Assembly: GCF_963678635.1 (NCBI RefSeq)
Contig: NC_087071.1
Location: 35,271,680 to 35,335,679 of the forward strand
Direction: 5' to 3'
From: Symsagittifera roscoffensis
Lineage: Eukaryota > Xenacoelomorpha > Acoela > Convolutidae
Length of the DNA: 64,000 nucleotides
Below, piece by piece: positions 59,068 through 64,000 of the stretch (position 1 is its first letter; every line of letters starts with the position of its first letter). The notes below the pieces were generated by a model, which was not told the origin of the DNA, did no database searches, and saw only the letters and a program-made list of their open reading frames with translations. Position numbers and translations under genes: made by a program.

Positions 59068-60125
59068 AATTTCTGTCAAATAAATAAAAGTCACCATTTT
59101 AAAATGCAGGTTATTATTTTTTCTACAAAAGATCTACTGATGTTTTTATATGGGACTGTAACTTATTTGTTTTTCAGCTGTTTTGATCAAATTGAATTAA
59201 AAATAGCGAAAAGCAGTGAATACTGAAGAAAACACATTTTTTTCGTGTAATGTTTTCAAAATGGTTAGGGCACCAGTGATGATGCATAAAAATTAATTGA
59301 ACACTGAAACTTAGGTAATTGCTTTTTTGTTTAAAAAATTATAACTCGGACATACAAAAAGTCTATTCAGCTAGGAAACTCCTTTTGCTGATCATATGTA
59401 TAAATTCGATTCTAATTTTCACTTTCTCCAAAATGAGCATAATAAAGACAGCTTTTTTTAAAGGTCTTTTTTGATACAACTGTGATATTTGGGTCCCTTA
59501 AAACTGGATGGATCCTTGAAGAAAATCTTTAGGCCTTAAAATCTTCGAAAACATGAATCGCATCGGTTAACTTGTTTTTTAAAATAATTTTACAAAAATT
59601 CAGGGACCCATCTGTCATACTTACGTTTTCCTGGGAGCCATCTATCGTATGTTCACTTTGTCAAAAAATGTCGAAATGCTGGCCATATAATTACATATTA
59701 CGAACAATTTGGAAAACACAAGAAACGGTTTGCTATGTTTAGAATAGCATCTTGACTACATCGGCCTAATGCACAGACATTGAAACTCCAGCCAACTGCT
59801 TCGAGTATTTGATTTTCCATGATCTAAAATGATAGAAAAACTGTTCAAGAATTTGTTTGTTCTTTTTATTACTCAAGTTTGCGTTTCAACTCCACATAGG
59901 TCACAAGACCGGCTCCACCTAATTTTAGCAATTACCGATCAATGCTAACCAAGTTTTGTTATTCCAGACCAGCGCTATCAAACCTTAACCTTTCCAGACA
60001 GTAGCCACACAAGTTTGCTAGCTCCAGATCAGCGCGACACGACCAGTGCCACACTGGAGTAAAATTACATCGGTATTTTGAAACTGGTGCAAACAAATCC
60101 TGGCAATTCGGGATCGACGCGACTT
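59068..60125. repeat. Tandem duplication, unit C2, ending in a GACC minisatellite
   Basis: Second copy of C1, shortened mainly in the minisatellite (59895-60125). The minisatellite leads directly into the CpG-rich array beginning near 60126. Confidence 0.75.
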
Positions 60126-63058
60126 TAAAAAATCATCGCGACCTTAAAACCGCAACACGCAATTTTTTCACGAAGTCGTTTGTTAGGTCGTGCGGCAGCC
60201 AAGCATCGTTTCAGATGTCCCGCGCGAGAGCATTAACTAATTTCACGCGTCCTGTTTTTTTTAAATAGTTACGCGAAAAATTTTCCTACGTCGCACCACC
60301 TATTTTTTTTATGCATGGCCGAGACTCAACGATTTTTTTGAGTCGCGCCGCTTAAGTCTTTTCTTAAGACAATTTTTCAAAATCGCACAACAATTGTTTT
60401 CTTATATCACGACGCCAAGGTTTTTTCTTAAAACGCGTCGCGGCTAGGGGTAGTTCGTTTTTGAAGTCGCACCTCAAAAATTTTTTCTATTGTTCTTCCG
60501 CTAGTCTTTTTTTAAATTTTACCGCCAAAACGGTTTCTGAGTCGCTCCGCCATTTTTTAAGCAGCGCCGCTAAAGTCTTTTTTTTGTGTCGCTGCCCGAC
60601 ACTTCATGCTCAAAGCTTAAACCTAGCCGAAGCTCAGGGTCTTTTTTTAAAACATTGGCCGCGCGACCCAAAAACCGTAGCAAATAGTGTGACATAAGAA
60701 AATGGCTCGACCGGTGCGAAGGAACACAACACTCAAGCCAAAAGGGTTTCTGAGTCGCCCCACTAAAGTCTTTTCTTGACTCGTTTCCTTAGAATTCATA
60801 TTCAAAGTTTAATCCTAGCCGTAGCTCAAATTCTTTTCTGAAGATTCTGACAGTTGTCCAAAAGCCGTAACAAAAAGCACGACGTAAGAAAATGGAGCGA
60901 CGAAATGAAAACCAATCTTTTCCCAAAACGCACAGCGAAATAGGGTTGTTTCTCAAGTCGCGCGGAAAAACTTTTTACTTTTGTCCTAGTCTTATCTTAC
61001 GCCAGTCTTATCTTAAATCGTAACGCCAAAACGGTTTCTGAGTCGTGCCTTCAGTTTTTCTTAGATCGTACCACAACCATGTTTTCTTAAGTCAAGTCAA
61101 GGGTCAAAGTATTTTCATGAGTCGCACTGCCAATTTTTAATATGAAGCGCCGCCAAAGTTTTTACTTAGTTTGCGCTACCAGTTTTTTCTAGAGTCACGT
61201 GGCGAAAAACATTCTTTGAGTCTCGTCACTAGGATCAGTCTGAATTCTAGCCGCACTGGAAGTTTTTTCCCGAGGCTTCGAAAGCGTGACGACCCAAAAA
61301 ACCGTAGCATAAAGAACAAATTTTTGAATGCTGCAACCGGTGCGATAATAAAAAATGTCACGACAGGCGTGACAATAGAAAATGACGCGATTAGCGCAAC
61401 TAACAATTGGAAAATCTAGACGGGCGTAAAAGCAGATTTTTAATTCAGTCGAGCCGAGGCTAAGAGTCTTTTCTGAGGTCGGTCGCGCCGCAAAAGTTGT
61501 CACCACTATTGCGCCCAGAGACTTTTCTTAAATCGAGCTGCCAAAAGTGTATCTGAATACGGGCCGCCCGTTTTTTCTTAAGTCTTCCCGCAAAAAATTA
61601 TTTCCTAAATCGCGCCATCTGATTTTTTTGAAGTCGAGCCGAGACTCAAATTATTTTGTTGAGTCGCGCCGCCAAAGTTCTTGTCTTGAGTTTTCTTTAA
61701 AATGTTGGCCGCGCTACCCCATGAGTCGTTGCAAAAAGCGAGTCACAGGAAAATAGCGCGACCTGTGCAAAAAAAAACACCAAAATCTCAAAACGAACAA
61801 CTAAAGTAATATAAAGAAAAACTCATTTTCTTCGAAACGCGCCGCGGCTGAGTGTATTTTCAAGTCTTGATGCGGATGAGCGTAGTTTCCCATAGCTTTG
61901 CCGTTTCCCTAGTCTTTATGCTCAAAAGTTAATCCTAGCCGTAGTTCAAATTCTGTTCTTAAGATTCTATCCGCGGGACCCAAAAACCGTAGCAAAAAGG
62001 GCGACATACGAAAATGGTGCGATGAAACAAAAAACACAATGTATTTTGTTAAAATGCGCTGCGGCTAAGGGTTGTGTCTGATGTCATTCACTCAAGGGTT
62101 AGATCGTCGCGCCGATGAAGTCTTTACTATTGTCCTAGTCTTATCTTATGCCCGTCTATCTTAATTCGTACCGCCAAAACGGTTTCCGAGTCGTGCCTTC
62201 AGTTTTTCTTAGATCGTACCACCACCATGTTTTCTTAAGTCAAGCCAAGAGTCAAAGCCTTTTCTTGAGTCGCACTGCCAATTTTTTTCTTAAGATACCT
62301 TGCAAATTTTTTTTATACATAGTTTGCGCTACCACTGTTTTCTAAAGTCACGTGGCGAAAATCTTTTCTCGAGTCTCGCCTTTAGATTTCAGGCATGAAA
62401 TCTAACCGCACTTGAAGTTTCTTCCTAAGGCTTTGATCGCGTGACAAAAAAAACTGTAGGATAAAGCGCAACGTATGAAAAGCCGCACCGTGGCGAAATT
62501 TAAAAATGGCACAACAAGTGTGACAAAAGATAATGACGCGATTAGCGCAATTGATAATCGGAAAATCTAAACCGGCGCAAAGTGAGAAGTCTTTTATTCA
62601 GTCGCGCCCCGGCTAAGGGTCGTTTCTGGAGACGTGTCGCAATATTTTCCTCCATATCGCGCCCAGATTTTCTTCTTAAAACGAACTGCCAAAGTTTTGT
62701 CTGAAAACGCGTTAATTTTTTTAAGTCTTTCCGCCAATTTTTCCTGAAGCGTGTCATCTGAGTTTTCTTAAGTAGGACCGAAGCTCAAAATTTTTTCTTT
62801 GGTCGCGCCACTACACTCCATGCTTAAACCTAACCGCAGCTTAAAGTCTTTTCCTAAAACTTTGGCCGTGCTATCCCATGAAATGTTGCAAAAAGCGAGT
62901 CGTAAGAAAATAACGCGACCAGTGTGACAAAACAAAAACCCAAAGTACAAAACAAACACGCAAGAAAAAAAAACGAAAAACTCATTTTTTTTCCATGCGC
63001 TTCACCATGCGCGTCTAATAATGTTTTTGCGGTGCAACTTTTAAAAAAACACACTCTG
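60126..63058 (+). repeat. CpG-rich minisatellite with ~1.13-kb higher-order period
   Basis: Short degenerate units of the type AAGTCGCGCCGCCAAAGTCT and TTTCTT fill nearly 3 kb and are strikingly CpG-rich against the AT-rich surround. A higher-order period is visible: GTCCTAGTCTTATCTTA... at about 60995 recurs at about 62121, AATCCTAGCCGTAG at about 60812 recurs at about 61933, and TTGGCCGCGCGACCC-like blocks recur. All ORFs on both strands here (for example 61171-61419 plus, 61195-61506 minus) are translated repeat. Confidence 0.8.
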
Positions 63059-63076
63059 CCCCCCCCCCCCCCCCCC
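63059..63076 (+). repeat. Run of 18 C
   Basis: A homopolymer that separates the forward minisatellite from the inverted arm. Confidence 0.95.
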
Positions 63077-63475
63077 GCTTCTCAAGATATAAGCTTGGAT
63101 CGTCTTAGGATACGATTTTGGCGATGCGACTTAAAATATGAATTCGACAAGACAAGACTGTGACAACGCGTTTCAAAAACGGTTTTAGCGGCATAATTTA
63201 CGACGAGACTTTGGCGGCGCGACTTAAGAGAATACTCTGGCAGCGCGACTCATAATACGACTTCGGCGGTGCACCATAAAATCAAACATTGGTGGCGTGA
63301 TTTGAGGTAGGACTTTGGCGGCGCTATTCAAGTTAAAAATGTGGCGGCGCGACCCAAGATTGGTTTTGACGAAGCTTTTTAAGAAAAAATACTTTGGCCA
63401 CGCGACTCGAGATAGTAATTTGGGCGTGCGACTAAGATAAAACATTGGCTGCGGACTTCTGGAAAGGTGTTGACA
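63077..63475 (-). repeat. Inverted arm of the CpG-rich minisatellite
   Basis: The plus strand reads units such as GACTTTGGCGGCGCGACTTA, the reverse complement of the AAGTCGCGCCGCCAAAGTC units to the left. The two arms could form a large imperfect hairpin. Confidence 0.75.
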
Positions 63476-64000
63476 AAATTTCCTGCAACAAAACTCAAAA
63501 TACATTTTGCAACCAAAAGGGAATCTTAGTTTTCTTGAAGCATTTCCGAGATAAAAGCAGTTTCAGAAATTTTGAGCTGCTTTAATTTTTTATATCTTTA
63601 CGAAGAGATGTGTCCAAGAGATGAATCATAAGTTGTAAATATGCTCAAAAAGAGCAAAAGGATGAACTTTTAATGTCAATCCCTGATTTTCCCATGTCAA
63701 TTAAAATTCACTTTGGACAACTCTAAAGTTAAGTTTTTTAAATTTTGAACAGCTATATCACCAAGAGTTCTCATATATAACGACTTTACCCAATATATAA
63801 ATATAAAATATTTCATTTTTTCTAGAAATTAAATCTGCCAATCTGTTTTCACGGATAAAATTAGATATCTTTTTCACTAAATTTCTCCTCGCAGTCTTTT
63901 TGTCTTACGCGACTGAAGTGTCCCACTTGCGCCTGGTTGAACTCCAGTTTTCGTTTCAGTAGTGTTACCTCACAGATCGAGTTAACTTCTTTTTCTTATC
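63476..64000. other. Gene-free right edge
   Basis: AT-rich sequence with no ORF or repeat that I can support. Confidence 0.4.

Noticed and set aside
60461-63505. Many ORFs in the CpG-rich region
   Set aside because: Open frames arise from the short repeat unit on both strands. The peptides are Arg/Ser/Phe-rich repeats that shift frame between periods.

Overview
This is an AT-rich eukaryotic window, almost certainly from an invertebrate animal. The support for that is an intact rhodopsin-class seven-helix receptor, Gypsy-type LTR and non-LTR retroelement remnants, hAT-like and TA-flanked DNA elements, and large repeat-filled spaces with very few open frames. I cannot name the species. There is one 200-base assembly gap (25496-25695). 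Nothing looks bacterial, and most open frames in the window are chance frames or translated repeats.

Layout. 1-3421: a Gypsy-type LTR retrotransposon cut by the left edge, with identical LTR copies around a badly broken pol. 3422-11490: mostly non-coding, with a TA-flanked MITE (5271-6248) carrying a nested hAT-like MITE, a TCGA-type minisatellite, and a G-rich block holding a second hAT-like MITE. 11491-21489: three dispersed copies of a ~530-bp element with Helentron-like ends. Between them lie the best gene in the window, a single-exon GPCR (12740-13693), a ~125-bp tandem repeat, and a coding-like frameshifted ORF pair. A GPCR-like TM1/TM2 fragment abuts the third copy. 21490-25495: sparse, with a tRNA-derived sequence, a small unknown ORF and a GC-rich coding-like scrap.

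25696-32090: ~1.4-kb tandem units whose junctions fall on long C/G homopolymer runs. 33070-41870: a large tandem duplication of modules bounded by a CCCGGGTC motif, containing TCGAC minisatellites and arrays of short palindromes. 42290-43720: a dense cluster of AGATCT palindromes. 45201-45818: a probable secreted cysteine-containing protein, the second-best gene. 46240-47000 (minus): weak, decayed Kunitz-like exons. 47966-54690: a ~3.3-kb head-to-tail duplication; the second unit carries a dead non-LTR reverse transcriptase. 57742-60125: another tandem duplication containing a GACC-type minisatellite. 60126-63475: a CpG-rich minisatellite with a ~1.13-kb higher-order period and an inverted arm.

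Functionally there are two plausible protein genes, the GPCR and the secreted protein, and no evidence that they act together. The dominant story is repeat biology: tandem duplication, non-autonomous elements and homopolymer-associated junctions. I did not find a convincing new multi-gene system. The most novel material is the set of repeat families, which I could not compare with any database.
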